Origin: Acidobacteriota bacterium
GTDB lineage: Bacteria; Acidobacteriota; Terriglobia; Acidiferrales; UBA7541
Length of the DNA: 51,806 bases
NCBI GenBank assembly: GCA_003167215.1
Contig: PMTV01000040.1
Span: 74,410 to 126,215, forward strand
Direction: 5' to 3'
Of the stretch, positions 1-7,599 are shown one piece after another (the stretch's first letter is position 1; the number at the start of each line of letters is the position of its first letter). The notes under the pieces were generated by a model, which made no database searches, was not told the DNA's origin, and worked only from the letters and a program-made list of their open reading frames with translations. A program made the position numbers and the translations under genes.

Positions 1-510
1 CCGTTTATGTGTGATGATTCTCTTTGCCGGCCTTTCTTGAGATTTCACACCAAAATGGATTCGAAGCCATCGGCGATGGAGAGTTCGTCGCTGTTGCGGG
101 AATTTGTGGGCGAAATAATCCTTCGATATGGCAAGGGACCTGCGACGACTTTAAAACTTGGAAATGAGCGTGGGCCTGTCAAACGCGTGAGGGATTGCCT
201 TGAAAGTCGCTATGCGGAAAATTTGACGTTGGAGGAACTCGCACGCATCGCGAACTTGAGCCCGTTTCACCTAATCCGAGTGTTTCGGAAAGAAGTCGGA
301 CTTCCGCCTCATGCATATCAGACTCGCGTTCGGTTGAATCGCGCCAAGGAGTTGCTCGCGAAAGGCGCTCCGATTGGAGAGGCGGCGCTGAACACTGGCT
401 TCTTCGATCAGAGCCATTTTACGAATCATTTCCGGAAGGTGTTTAGCTTCCCGCCGGGTGTTTACTTGAAGGGGTTGACGTCCAGCAGCAACTACTCCCA
501 AGACCGCTAG
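1..510 (+). CDS. AraC-family transcriptional regulator, C-terminal part (5' end outside window)
   Basis: The frame is open to the left edge, so the start and probably an N-terminal cupin-type sensing domain lie outside the window. About 100 C-terminal residues form the double helix-turn-helix of AraC/XylS proteins. The first HTH contains 'LEELARIANLSPFHLIRVFRKE'-type residues (roughly 190-300 nt) and the second the diagnostic 'GFFDQSHFTNHFRK' signature followed by 'FPPGVY'. It should bind DNA and regulate transcription, but the target and effector cannot be seen. The gene points towards the DUF899/DUF2182 cassette, which starts about 310 bp downstream, so regulation of that cassette is possible but unproven. 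An internal ATG at 7 could be mistaken for the start. Confidence 0.88.
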   Translation, partial: PFMCDDSLCRPFLRFHTKMDSKPSAMESSSLLREFVGEIILRYGKGPATTLKLGNERGPVKRVRDCLESRYAENLTLEELARIANLSPFHLIRVFRKEVGLPPHAYQTRVRLNRAKELLAKGAPIGEAALNTGFFDQSHFTNHFRKVFSFPPGVYLKGLTSSSNYSQDR

Positions 511-818
511 AAGCGCCTTTGCTAATGTGTGCTGCGATGAGCACATCACTTTAAGAGCGCAAGAACATCCAAGACTTTCAGCCGTGGCATCCGGCAAGCT
601 CATATTGCCCACCTTTGGTGAGGCGTGGGACGAAACGCGCTTCATGCCGCGCGCGTTAACACGCGGCGCACATTTGGGATGTTCGCCATAGCTGGAAGTA
701 ACTTCAGCTCGAACGCGAGATTTGCGAAATCGTGTGGCTGGCGGCCAGCGAGCATCTTTCCAACCTGGCTAGCATCTGAGCACCCATTGGCACATATCAT
801 GCGATAGGAGCTACAACT
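511..818. other. Intergenic region with a small palindrome
   Basis: No convincing gene is seen here. A GC-rich palindrome CGCGT-TAAC-ACGCG lies at 652-665, inside a looser GCCGCG/CGCGGC inverted repeat (646-667). It could be an operator for the cassette that starts at 819, but no promoter hexamers could be tied to it. The end of the stretch carries the AGGAGC ribosome-binding site of the next gene at about 807-812. Confidence 0.35.
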
Positions 819-1628
819 ATGACTCACCATAAGACCGGAACACGTGAAGAGTGGCTTGCAGCCCGGCAGGAACTGCTCAAGGCAGAGAAAGAGTTAACGC
901 GGCGCGGCGATGAGCTGACGCGACAGCGGCAGGAGCTGCCTTGGGTTCCCATCGACAAGGAGTATCGATTCGAAACCGAGGAGGGAAGCGCGTTGCTGAC
1001 CGACCTCTTCTGTGGACGCTCGCAACTCTTCGTCTACCACTTCATGTTTGGGCCCGGCTATACCGCCGGCTGTCCGACCTGCTCGACGACGGCGGATAGC
1101 TTCAACGGGGTTCTCCCGCATCTCGAGGCCCGCGACGTGACGTTGATCTGCATCTCTCGCGCGCCGCTTGAGAAGCTGCTCGCTTACCGCCGACGCATGG
1201 GCTGGAGCTTTAACTGGGCGTCCAGCTACGAAGGCGACTTCAACTTCGACTTCGGAGTATCCGCCACCGAGCCGCGGCACGATACCACGTCGCTGCTTGA
1301 GGCCAACGAGGTCGCGGCGTTTCGGCTGGTGGGCGACAAGCGGTTTCGCGACAAATTGCCCCCGATCGCCGCTCAAAACGCCAGCGCGACCGGAACTGAT
1401 CTACCCGGCTACTTCTCCGAGGGGCACGGCGTCAGCGTCTTTGCGCGCGAGGGCAACATCGTTTACCACTGCTACTCCACCTACACCCGCGGTACGGAAT
1501 TCCTGATGGGCTACTACGCGATCCTTGACCGGACGCCGAAGGGCCGTGACGAAGGCGGCCCGATGGGGGCATGGATACGCCGCCACGATGAATACGAAAA
1601 AGGCGCGTCAAAAGACTGTTGCTCTTGA
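819..1628 (+). CDS. DUF899 family thioredoxin-fold protein (first copy)
   Basis: A 269-residue protein of the DUF899 family, predicted to have a thioredoxin-like fold. Family features visible: the N-terminal charged helix 'EEWLAARQELLKAEKELTRRGDELTRQRQELPWV', the 'FETEEG...LLTDLFCGRSQLFVYHFMFGP' strand-helix block (about 50-80), a GCPTCS motif near residue 90 with a redox-type CxxC, and 'RMGWSFNWASS' around residue 130. The start is an ATG preceded by AGGAGC at good spacing. The gene runs into a DUF2182 membrane protein 14 nt downstream and a second DUF899 gene follows, so the three probably form one operon. No enzymatic activity is established for the family; a redox or peroxiredoxin-like role is inference. 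Confidence 0.9.
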   Translation: MTHHKTGTREEWLAARQELLKAEKELTRRGDELTRQRQELPWVPIDKEYRFETEEGSALLTDLFCGRSQLFVYHFMFGPGYTAGCPTCSTTADSFNGVLPHLEARDVTLICISRAPLEKLLAYRRRMGWSFNWASSYEGDFNFDFGVSATEPRHDTTSLLEANEVAAFRLVGDKRFRDKLPPIAAQNASATGTDLPGYFSEGHGVSVFAREGNIVYHCYSTYTRGTEFLMGYYAILDRTPKGRDEGGPMGAWIRRHDEYEKGASKDCCS

Positions 1629-1642
1629 ACGACCGCCGCTAC

Positions 1643-2461
1643 ATGACGGACCAACTGCAACATAAAACTTCAGCTAGCGGCAATGACGCCACACTGCCAG
1701 CCGAATTTATCGCGGTTTGTGCCTTTGCGTTCGCGGCCAGCGTGGCAGGCACCGTTTATTTCTCCCGCTCAATGTCCGGCGGAATGGAAATGCCTGGCGG
1801 CTGGACAATGTCCATGACCTGGATGCGGATGCCTGGACAATCTTGGACGGCATCGGCGGCGATGTTCCTGCTGATGTGGCTGACGATGATGGTCGCCATG
1901 ATGCTCCCATCCTTGGTTCCCATGCTGCTGCGCTACCGGAACGCTGTGGACGGGGGAGGCGAGACGCGCCTCGGGCCGCTGACGACACTCGTGACCGCGG
2001 GCTACTTCTTCGTCTGGACCGTATTCGGGGTGGCCGTTTTCGCTACCGTTACCGCGCTGGCGGCGGTCGTGATGGAGCGGCCGGCACTGGCGCGCGCCGT
2101 ACCGATCGCGGTCGGTGTGGTCGTTCTGCTCGCTGGCTCCCTTCAGCTCTCCGAGTGGAAGGCGCGTCACCTTGTCTGCTGCCGGGAATCACCCGGGCGC
2201 GACCGAATGATGCGGGCTGACGTAGGCACAGCTTGGCGACACGGCCTGCGTCTCGGCTTTGAGTGCGCCCAGTGCTGTGTAGGTCTCATCGCGATCCTCC
2301 TGATCATGGGAGTCATGGATTTTCGCGCGATGGTTGTTGTGGCGGCGGCCATCAGCGCCGAACGCCTCGCACCGCTAGGCGAGCGCGTCGCGCGAGCCAT
2401 CGGGGCGGTCGTCGTTGTGGCGGGGTTGTTTCTGATCGCGCGAGCCGCCGCGCTCCTATGA
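1643..2461 (+). CDS. DUF2182 integral membrane protein
   Basis: About 272 residues with five or more hydrophobic segments. The typical DUF2182 block is present: a methionine-rich first loop ('GGMEMPGGWTMSMTWMRMPG'), the helix 'MFLLMWLTMMVAMMLPSLVPML', the 'W..RHLVCCRESP' loop and the C-terminal 'HGLRLGFECAQCCVGL' helix with paired cysteines. The family is described as a predicted metal-binding membrane protein and its substrate is unknown. The Met- and Cys-rich loops make copper or another soft metal plausible (inference). I chose the ATG at 1643. A TTG at 1619 would extend the frame but overlaps the upstream stop. Same-strand neighbours on both sides are DUF899 proteins. Confidence 0.88.
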   Translation: MTDQLQHKTSASGNDATLPAEFIAVCAFAFAASVAGTVYFSRSMSGGMEMPGGWTMSMTWMRMPGQSWTASAAMFLLMWLTMMVAMMLPSLVPMLLRYRNAVDGGGETRLGPLTTLVTAGYFFVWTVFGVAVFATVTALAAVVMERPALARAVPIAVGVVVLLAGSLQLSEWKARHLVCCRESPGRDRMMRADVGTAWRHGLRLGFECAQCCVGLIAILLIMGVMDFRAMVVVAAAISAERLAPLGERVARAIGAVVVVAGLFLIARAAALL

Positions 2462-2510
2462 TCAGCGGCGTAACCGCCAAACGTAAGTACAAACTCTAAA
2501 GGAGAGAACC

Positions 2511-3290
2511 GTGACAGACCTCGCGAAAGATGAACTTGGAGCCCCTAATGTAGTGGACCGGGCCACTTTTCAGACCGAATTGGATGCGCTACGGGTTCGG
2601 GAGAAGGCTCACACGCACGAAGGTGACGCGATTGCAGCCGGCCGCAGACGGCTGCCGATGGTGCAGGTGGATGGTGCCACACCGCTCATTGGCGAACGTG
2701 GCGCGGTGACACTGTTGGACGCGTTTGAGGAACGCCGGATGCTCATCGCCTACTATTTCATGTGGCAGAGCGGCCACTCTGCGCCGGAGCAGTGCGAGGG
2801 GTGCACCTGGGTTACATCGCAGGTCCGCGAGTTGTCTTATATTCATTCTCGCAACGTCACCTTCGCAGTGTTTTGCCAAGGCCCATACAAAGAGAGCGCC
2901 CGATACCGCGACTTCATGGGGTGGGAGATGCCTTGGTACTCGGCCCAGGGCTCGCTCGACACCTTCTTAGTTGGACGCCGAGTCGGCAGGATGCACATCG
3001 TTTGCTACCTGCGACAAGGATCGGATGTCTTCGAGACTTACTGGACCACAATTCGCGGCGTGGAGGCTATGGATAACAGCTATCGGTTGCTCGACTTGAC
3101 CGTCTATGGGCGCCAGGAGAAGTGGGAGGACTCGCCCGCCCGTTGGCCACAACACTGCTCCATCACGCGGACTAAAGGCGGCGCGCCCGATTGGCCACCT
3201 GTGCCAGTGTGGCCGGAGGGACGCCCCATCTCCCAGTGGCCTCGCCTCAAGGCCGGGTATTCGGACGACCTAGGAACTGGCAGGCGGTGA
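2511..3290 (+). CDS. DUF899 family thioredoxin-fold protein (second copy)
   Basis: A 259-residue paralogue of the protein at 819. It keeps the family core: 'LLDAFEERRMLIAYYFMWQSGHSAPEQCEGC' (about 70-100) with a CEGC pair, 'GWEMPWYSAQGS' near 140 and a C-terminal 'YRLLDLTVYGRQE' segment. The start is GTG with GGAGAG about 8 nt upstream. It lies 49 nt after the DUF2182 gene and completes the cassette. Sequence divergence from the first copy is large (different CxxC context, different C-terminus), so this is not a recent duplication. Function is unknown, and a redox role is inferred from the fold and the CxxC pair. Confidence 0.88.
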   Translation: MTDLAKDELGAPNVVDRATFQTELDALRVREKAHTHEGDAIAAGRRRLPMVQVDGATPLIGERGAVTLLDAFEERRMLIAYYFMWQSGHSAPEQCEGCTWVTSQVRELSYIHSRNVTFAVFCQGPYKESARYRDFMGWEMPWYSAQGSLDTFLVGRRVGRMHIVCYLRQGSDVFETYWTTIRGVEAMDNSYRLLDLTVYGRQEKWEDSPARWPQHCSITRTKGGAPDWPPVPVWPEGRPISQWPRLKAGYSDDLGTGRR

Positions 3291-3696
3291 ACCGGTCCAT
3301 CCACAACAGCGACGGAACCGGATCGCCAACCTGATTGGCCGATCCGACCAAAAGTTCATCGTCTGTGAATCACGCAATCCGCTCAACAGATTTATGCGTC
3401 TTGGATTGAAATGACAGTCTCCTATTGATGACGAACAATGCGATCGTATCCAGATCCCATGCCTCAATCAATCTAGGAACGACCTTATTTCACAGACGCA
3501 GGCGCCGTGACCTTAGATTTATGACAGGATTGGCTTGTAGGATGGCTCAGACAGGATTTAAGCAACTGCTTACGAGGCAGGAGGGCCGGACACAAGAACT
3601 GTCTCACAATAGGGGTTCACTCCATGGAAGCGAAATTGGTCAGATGGAGCAACAGTTCTGTTGGGAAGTCCTTTATAATCTTTACGTACTTCATGT
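3291..3696. other. Intergenic region upstream of tRNA-Pro
   Basis: No gene is supported here; open frames in it have no recognisable content. Its right end carries the -10 box of the tRNA-Pro promoter. Confidence 0.4.
3674..3679 (+). promoter_or_regulatory. -10 box of the tRNA-Pro gene
   Basis: A perfect TATAAT hexamer whose predicted start point (about 3686) lies some 11 nt before the mature tRNA 5' end. No good -35 hexamer is visible at 16-18 nt spacing, so this rests on the -10 box and position. Confidence 0.55.
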
Positions 3697-3773
3697 CGGG
3701 GCGTAGCGCAGCCTGGTAGCGCGCCTGCCTTGGGCGCAGGAGGTCTGGAGTTCAAATCTCCACGCCCCGACCA
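3697..3773 (+). tRNA. tRNA-Pro(TGG)
   Basis: A complete 77-nt cloverleaf can be folded by eye. The acceptor stem CGGGGCG pairs with CGCCCCG, followed by A and an encoded CCA. The D-arm GCGC...GCGC and the anticodon stem CCTGC/GCAGG enclose loop CTTGGGC, giving anticodon TGG. The T-arm TGGAG/CTCCA encloses TTCAAAT. The last 51 nt (3723-3773) occur again exactly at 24262-24312, and a tyrosine integrase fragment lies just downstream, so this gene is the attachment site of an integrated island. Confidence 0.97.
3723..3773 (+). repeat. attL-type direct repeat (51 bp, within tRNA-Pro)
   Basis: Anticodon arm, variable loop, T-arm and acceptor 3' strand of tRNA-Pro, including CCA. Identical at all 51 positions to 24262-24312; the flanking bases on both sides differ. 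Confidence 0.9.
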
Positions 3774-3803
3774 CCCTTCTCAATGAGTTAGCGAACTCGC
3801 ACA

Positions 3804-4312
3804 TCATTGCACTCGCTCCACTGTAGTGACTTTTGTAGTGACTCTCTGACTTCTAGTCGCAAGTTCATTCGCATTCGCCACCTTGAACTTTTCCATTTTT
3901 GCCACTGCTGCGCGTTTGTGTTCCTCTGCTGGATGAACGTAGCGCATCGTCATCTGGATACTAGTGTGTCCGAGTAAAGCTGCAAGCGTCGGAAGGTCCA
4001 CACCTGCCATGACGGCACGCGATGCGTACGTGTGCCTGAGATCGTAGAGTCTGAATTCCGGCGCTATCTTGGCCCGACGAACAGCAGCATCGTGGGCTTT
4101 TCGCACGCTACCGATTGGCTTCTCGGGGTTGTCAGGAGAGGAGAAGGCGTACGGACCTTTCGACGACACTGTGCGTTCCTTCAGGATCGACCAAACTTCG
4201 TCGGTCATGGTGAGTTTGCGCCTGGCAGCCTTCGTCTTGCCAAATGGGTTGAGAATTGTGCGCTGAGGGAAATCCAGATTGGCTATCTCGATGCGTAAAT
4301 CGGGAGGCTGAA
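3804..4312 (-). pseudogene. Tyrosine recombinase/integrase, truncated C-terminal catalytic domain
   Basis: The last 134 residues (from an ATG at 4208) carry the integrase catalytic core: 'LYDLRHTYASR' (the HxxR box, with Tyr for His), 'LAALLGHTSIQMTMRYVHP' (LGH box and the nucleophile Tyr). Reading the same frame further upstream to about 4312 gives 'LRIEIANL', 'FPQRTILNPFGKTKAARRKLT', which is normal integrase sequence (Arg box and the KTKAAR strand) but with several residues missing. At about 4290-4312 the homology stops and a helicase fragment begins in another frame. The N-terminal arm-binding and core-binding domains are absent. Its position 30 nt after tRNA-Pro and orientation towards it mark it as the island integrase, now broken. 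Confidence 0.82.
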
Positions 4313-4801
4313 TAGAGGATTCTTACGCTCAAACGCCTTTTCCAATAAATCGAGGAGCCGGCCGTAGGTCTGCCGGATTGAATAGTCTGCGACGATTGGT
4401 GGCTTTCGCTCCGGAAACGCCGCTGCGGTTCGATTCTCGCGGATCTGGCTTTCGCGCGCGTAGGCGCGACTGCGCTGCACGACGAGGTGACGGAATATTT
4501 GGTCGCCAGTCAAAGTGTCCTGGGCCTCGGCAAGGTTTTCGCTAATTCCCAACTCGTCTCCACCAAGGCGCTTTCGCAGGGCCTTTTCCATGTTATTGAA
4601 GTGGGCGCGCAGATTATTCACACCCAGGGTCCGTGCGAAGTAGGCTTCGTCTCTTCGCGTGAAAAGCTCGGCCATGTGGCGGAAATCGCTCAGGCGATTG
4701 TTAATCGGCGTGGCAGTGAGCATATATCCACATCGATTGGTCTTATGATCAGGAGACTTCCCATTATCGGTTGCCGGTACGAAATTTATCGGCTCGGTCA
4801 T
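4313..4801 (-). pseudogene. SNF2-type DEAD/DEAH helicase, internal fragment
   Basis: About 150 residues resemble the middle of SNF2-type helicases found in phage-defence and restriction loci. They include the motif III stretch 'YMLTATPINN' followed by 'LSDFRHMAELFTRRDEAYFA', 'FRHLVVQRSRAYARES' and 'YGRLLDLLEKAFERKNPLFSLPIY'. Helicase motifs I and II (N-terminal) and IV-VI (C-terminal) are missing. The sequence upstream of the LTATP block has no helicase character. The 3' end runs into the truncated integrase in a different frame with a stop near 4283. It is best read as a leftover of a deleted defence-type gene. The exact family cannot be fixed from this piece. Confidence 0.65.
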
Positions 4802-5595
4802 TCTTTCTCGAAAGGCCTGGAAGGCAGCAAGAGCTGCAATCCAAAGTAGCCAACGAAGTATGGCTGGGTGGTTCCTGCTGTTTGCACGCTGCGTCCGGCC
4901 ATTAAGAGGAGGATTACCGGGGGATGTATCTTGTAGCGAAGACCTCCCTCCAGCGTTTCTTGGTCGGTGGATGGATGGAACGTTCCAGTCGAGTAGAATT
5001 CAGCGTCCAGTTCCAAGTTCTTAGTAAATTCGTGACCAACGACAATGCCGGCGAGCCAACCATCCGGGCCGCGGTGTACGAGATTGTAGCCAGCCTCCCA
5101 ATTCAGATCGATCGGGCCGAGCTTTTTCGAAAATTCGAGAGGCAAGATCAAGCTCGCACCTCGCGGGGTGATTCCTCGCTCGACGGAGTTATTCGGATTA
5201 TTGATGGAGAGCTGCGGAAAAAGTGACATAGCGAATCCCGAATCCTGATTGTCGTAGAATCGCCACTTGAATCCCAATTGATCCTGCCCTAGTCCGAATC
5301 TCACCGGCGAGGGATTGTCCACGCGCAGCCACGCGTTTTCGTAAGTCAACTGGATTCGATCGCCGAGGCCAAAGTTGATGTCTACGTCCGGAGTGTGCGC
5401 GACCGAATGGTCGGGATAAAGAAAAGGCATGTAGGCCAGATTAATCTCCCATTGCAGGTTTCCAGGGGTACCGGGATCGTTGGTGTAATACGGCGGCCCG
5501 CCTTGCGCAGAAACGAATGGGCAGAAAAATACGAAAAGCCAGAATAGAAAGAGTGAGTATTTTTCGAGATGGAAGGGACGAGGCCCTGATTTCAC
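4798..5595 (-). CDS. Secreted outer-membrane beta-barrel protein, transporter-like
   Basis: A protein of about 265 residues with an N-terminal signal peptide (hydrophobic 'YSLFLFWLFVFFCPFVSAQG'). Alternating amphipathic strands follow, rich in Trp/Tyr/Gly ('LQWEINLAYMPFLY', 'IQLTYENAWLRV', 'GFKWRFYDN', 'LNWEAGYNLVHRG', 'LDAEFYSTGTF', 'YFVGYFGLQLLLP'). It ends in a terminal strand like those of outer-membrane barrels, resembling the MetA/phenol-degradation-type barrel families. The start is taken as GTG at 5595; GTG at 5622 or an upstream start overlapping the YncE-like gene is possible. It is the last gene of the receptor/phosphatase set. Substrate unknown. Confidence 0.7.
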   Translation of the reverse strand: MKSGPRPFHLEKYSLFLFWLFVFFCPFVSAQGGPPYYTNDPGTPGNLQWEINLAYMPFLYPDHSVAHTPDVDINFGLGDRIQLTYENAWLRVDNPSPVRFGLGQDQLGFKWRFYDNQDSGFAMSLFPQLSINNPNNSVERGITPRGASLILPLEFSKKLGPIDLNWEAGYNLVHRGPDGWLAGIVVGHEFTKNLELDAEFYSTGTFHPSTDQETLEGGLRYKIHPPVILLLMAGRSVQTAGTTQPYFVGYFGLQLLLPSRPFEKE

Positions 5596-5656
5596 TAACT
5601 TCGGGCACCCTTTCTGGCCGACACAACGCACTCCGATCAAGCGCGTCCCCAGGCAG

Positions 5657-6616
5657 CTACTTTCCGAATACCATGACACCGAATCTTCCGGATTCATTCG
5701 CGGGCACAAAAAGCTGGTGGGTTTTCTGATCAAGCGCCATCGTCTTGGACCCAGGATGAGTGGGGACTCGCGCAACGGTAGAATATTGATCCGGGGAATC
5801 CTGATGAAAAACATCGACAGTTCCCTCTCCGGTAGAATTGAAAATCAGACCGGTAGAAGGATCAAAAGCTGAGGCGTCCACATGATCACCGATGGGAAAC
5901 GTCGTGATCACTTTGCCGGTTTCCGCATTCACAATAGCCAGCACCTTGCTGCGACACCCAATGAATAGGCGATGATTCGTGCGATCGATGGCCATGCTTG
6001 AAGGGTGCTCGCAAGGAGCGAGGGGCCAGCGATCCTTCACCGCTAATGCGCGCGAATCGATTCGCAAAACCAGACTTTCATCTTCGAGGTTGACGAAAAC
6101 GTTTCCCGCTCCGTCTGCTGTCGCAAATTCCGGAGCACCGCCTAGATCAATCGTACCGGCGACTGTGCCGGTGGTAGCGTCGATTGCAGTAGAGCTATTG
6201 CTTCCACCATTCATGGAAAAAACTCGGCTGGTAGCGGGATCGTAAACGATCGCATCCGGCTTCTTTCCGGTGGGAACCTGGGCAACCGGGCTAAGCGTCT
6301 TTAGGTCAAAAACGGTGACTGTGTTCGCGCGGCCGTTGCTGGTGAAGCCGCGGTTAAGCTCCGGCGCGATTGCAATCCCGTGAACGCCGAGCGTATTCGT
6401 GATTTTCCCTACCACGTTCGCGGAATCCGGATCCAGCACATCCACCTGCGTCTCGTGCGAGACATATACGCGGCGGTTTGCTTCGTCGACCGAGAGATAA
6501 TCCCAGCTCCCCTGGCCGCCCACGGGAATGGTTTTCAGTAGATGATAGCCGGAAGCGGCAAAAGCCGCTGCGATCGTGCCCAGAAGGATTGCGGGTGTTA
6601 GCATAAACTTTTTCAT
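5657..6616 (-). CDS. YncE-like secreted beta-propeller protein
   Basis: A 319-residue protein with a signal peptide ('MKKFMLTPAILLGTIAAAFAASG'), followed by repeated 40-45-residue blades. Blade motifs are seen as 'GSWDYLSVDEANRRVYVSHE', 'VLDPDSANVVGKI', 'GIAIAPELNRGFTSNGRA', 'AIVYDPATSRVFSMNGG' and 'SMAIDRTNHRLFIGCR'. This is the YVTN/YncE seven-bladed propeller pattern. The start at 6616 is preceded by GAGGAGA. It begins 10 nt after the metallophosphoesterase stop, so they are co-transcribed. Such propellers sit in the periplasm or on the surface and bind ligands or partners; no catalytic site is evident. It may help the receptor or phosphatase handle substrate (inference from context). Confidence 0.88.
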   Translation of the reverse strand: MKKFMLTPAILLGTIAAAFAASGYHLLKTIPVGGQGSWDYLSVDEANRRVYVSHETQVDVLDPDSANVVGKITNTLGVHGIAIAPELNRGFTSNGRANTVTVFDLKTLSPVAQVPTGKKPDAIVYDPATSRVFSMNGGSNSSTAIDATTGTVAGTIDLGGAPEFATADGAGNVFVNLEDESLVLRIDSRALAVKDRWPLAPCEHPSSMAIDRTNHRLFIGCRSKVLAIVNAETGKVITTFPIGDHVDASAFDPSTGLIFNSTGEGTVDVFHQDSPDQYSTVARVPTHPGSKTMALDQKTHQLFVPANESGRFGVMVFGK

Positions 6617-6626
6617 CAGCGTCTCC

Positions 6627-7535
6627 TCATTGGCAGCTTCCAGTTCCGGAATCGCGAAACTTTTTCCCAGCTTCAGGAATGAACTCCCAATCATAGCTAT
6701 GCGGGCGCAGCGTCAGCTTAAGGAGGCCAAACGTGTCGGCGTTGCGGACTTCGCTGTTAGCCTCGGCCTTGCCGAAAGGACGATGATTCTTTCCGCCTGT
6801 CCCTACGACAAATTCGCGGACACCTTTTTGTGGGTCAGGCTTGCCATCCGGATCTTGAGGCGCGAAGCGCTCGTAATCATGATCGTGGCCGTTGAGAATC
6901 AGAGAAACATGCGCAGCGTAAAGATCCTGCCAAAACGGTTTTATCTCTGGGTCGTCTCCATGCTTCGCACCGGAGCTGAAGAGCGGCTTGTGCCAGTACG
7001 CCAGCGTGCAGACCGCGGGATGCGCTTGCAAATCGGCGCGCAGCCATTTCTCTTCCGCGGAGCCCGCTTGGCAGCCTCCAACTTCCGCGCACTCGCTGTT
7101 CAACACGATGATATGCCACACCCCAAGCTCGTAGCTGTAATAACCCTGTTTCGGATCGCCGGCGTTTGCGCCAAAGTAATCGAAATAGGGCGTCGCGCCT
7201 CCCGAATGGAATTCGTGATTGCCAACCGAAGGTCTAGTCCGAGCCTTATGCCGGCCCCAGGTGGGGTCGTAGCATTTTGCGAACTGCTCCGCTGTGCCTC
7301 CTTCGTACGCGTTGTCGCCAGCCGTGAACACCGTGCCAGGAATGGCGTCGAGCAATTTTGCCGTGGCCTCTGCTCCGGAAATGTCCGCACAGTCCGCAAT
7401 ATCTCCTGCACCAACAAGCACAGCGACTTGATCGCTCTTCTGTCGCGCTGAGGTTGATTTCGCGCCGGCGGCCAGGATAAGAACGGCGACGAGCCACGGC
7501 AGCCAAACTCTTGTACTCTTTATTTTTCGGTTCAT
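6627..7535 (-). CDS. Secreted metallophosphoesterase (calcineurin-like)
   Basis: About 302 residues with a signal peptide ('VWLPWLVAVLILAAGAKSTSA'). All metal-binding boxes of the calcineurin-like phosphoesterase superfamily are present: GDIADC, GDNAYEGG, GNHEF, 'AYWHKPLFSSG' and GHDHDYER. The last box and overall length resemble purple-acid-phosphatase-like bacterial enzymes. It should hydrolyse phosphomonoesters or diesters in the periplasm with a dinuclear metal centre. The gene lies 64 nt after the TonB-dependent receptor and 10 nt before the YncE-like gene. ATG at 7535 is preferred over a GTG at 7547 because the Shine-Dalgarno (GAGGGGA) sits too close to the GTG. Confidence 0.9.
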   Translation of the reverse strand: MNRKIKSTRVWLPWLVAVLILAAGAKSTSARQKSDQVAVLVGAGDIADCADISGAEATAKLLDAIPGTVFTAGDNAYEGGTAEQFAKCYDPTWGRHKARTRPSVGNHEFHSGGATPYFDYFGANAGDPKQGYYSYELGVWHIIVLNSECAEVGGCQAGSAEEKWLRADLQAHPAVCTLAYWHKPLFSSGAKHGDDPEIKPFWQDLYAAHVSLILNGHDHDYERFAPQDPDGKPDPQKGVREFVVGTGGKNHRPFGKAEANSEVRNADTFGLLKLTLRPHSYDWEFIPEAGKKFRDSGTGSCQ

Positions 7536-7599
7536 CTCGCGGTTCACTCCCCTCAGCTCTGTTGTACCCAGAAATCAGCGGTGGCGTCTGTAGTTCGAC

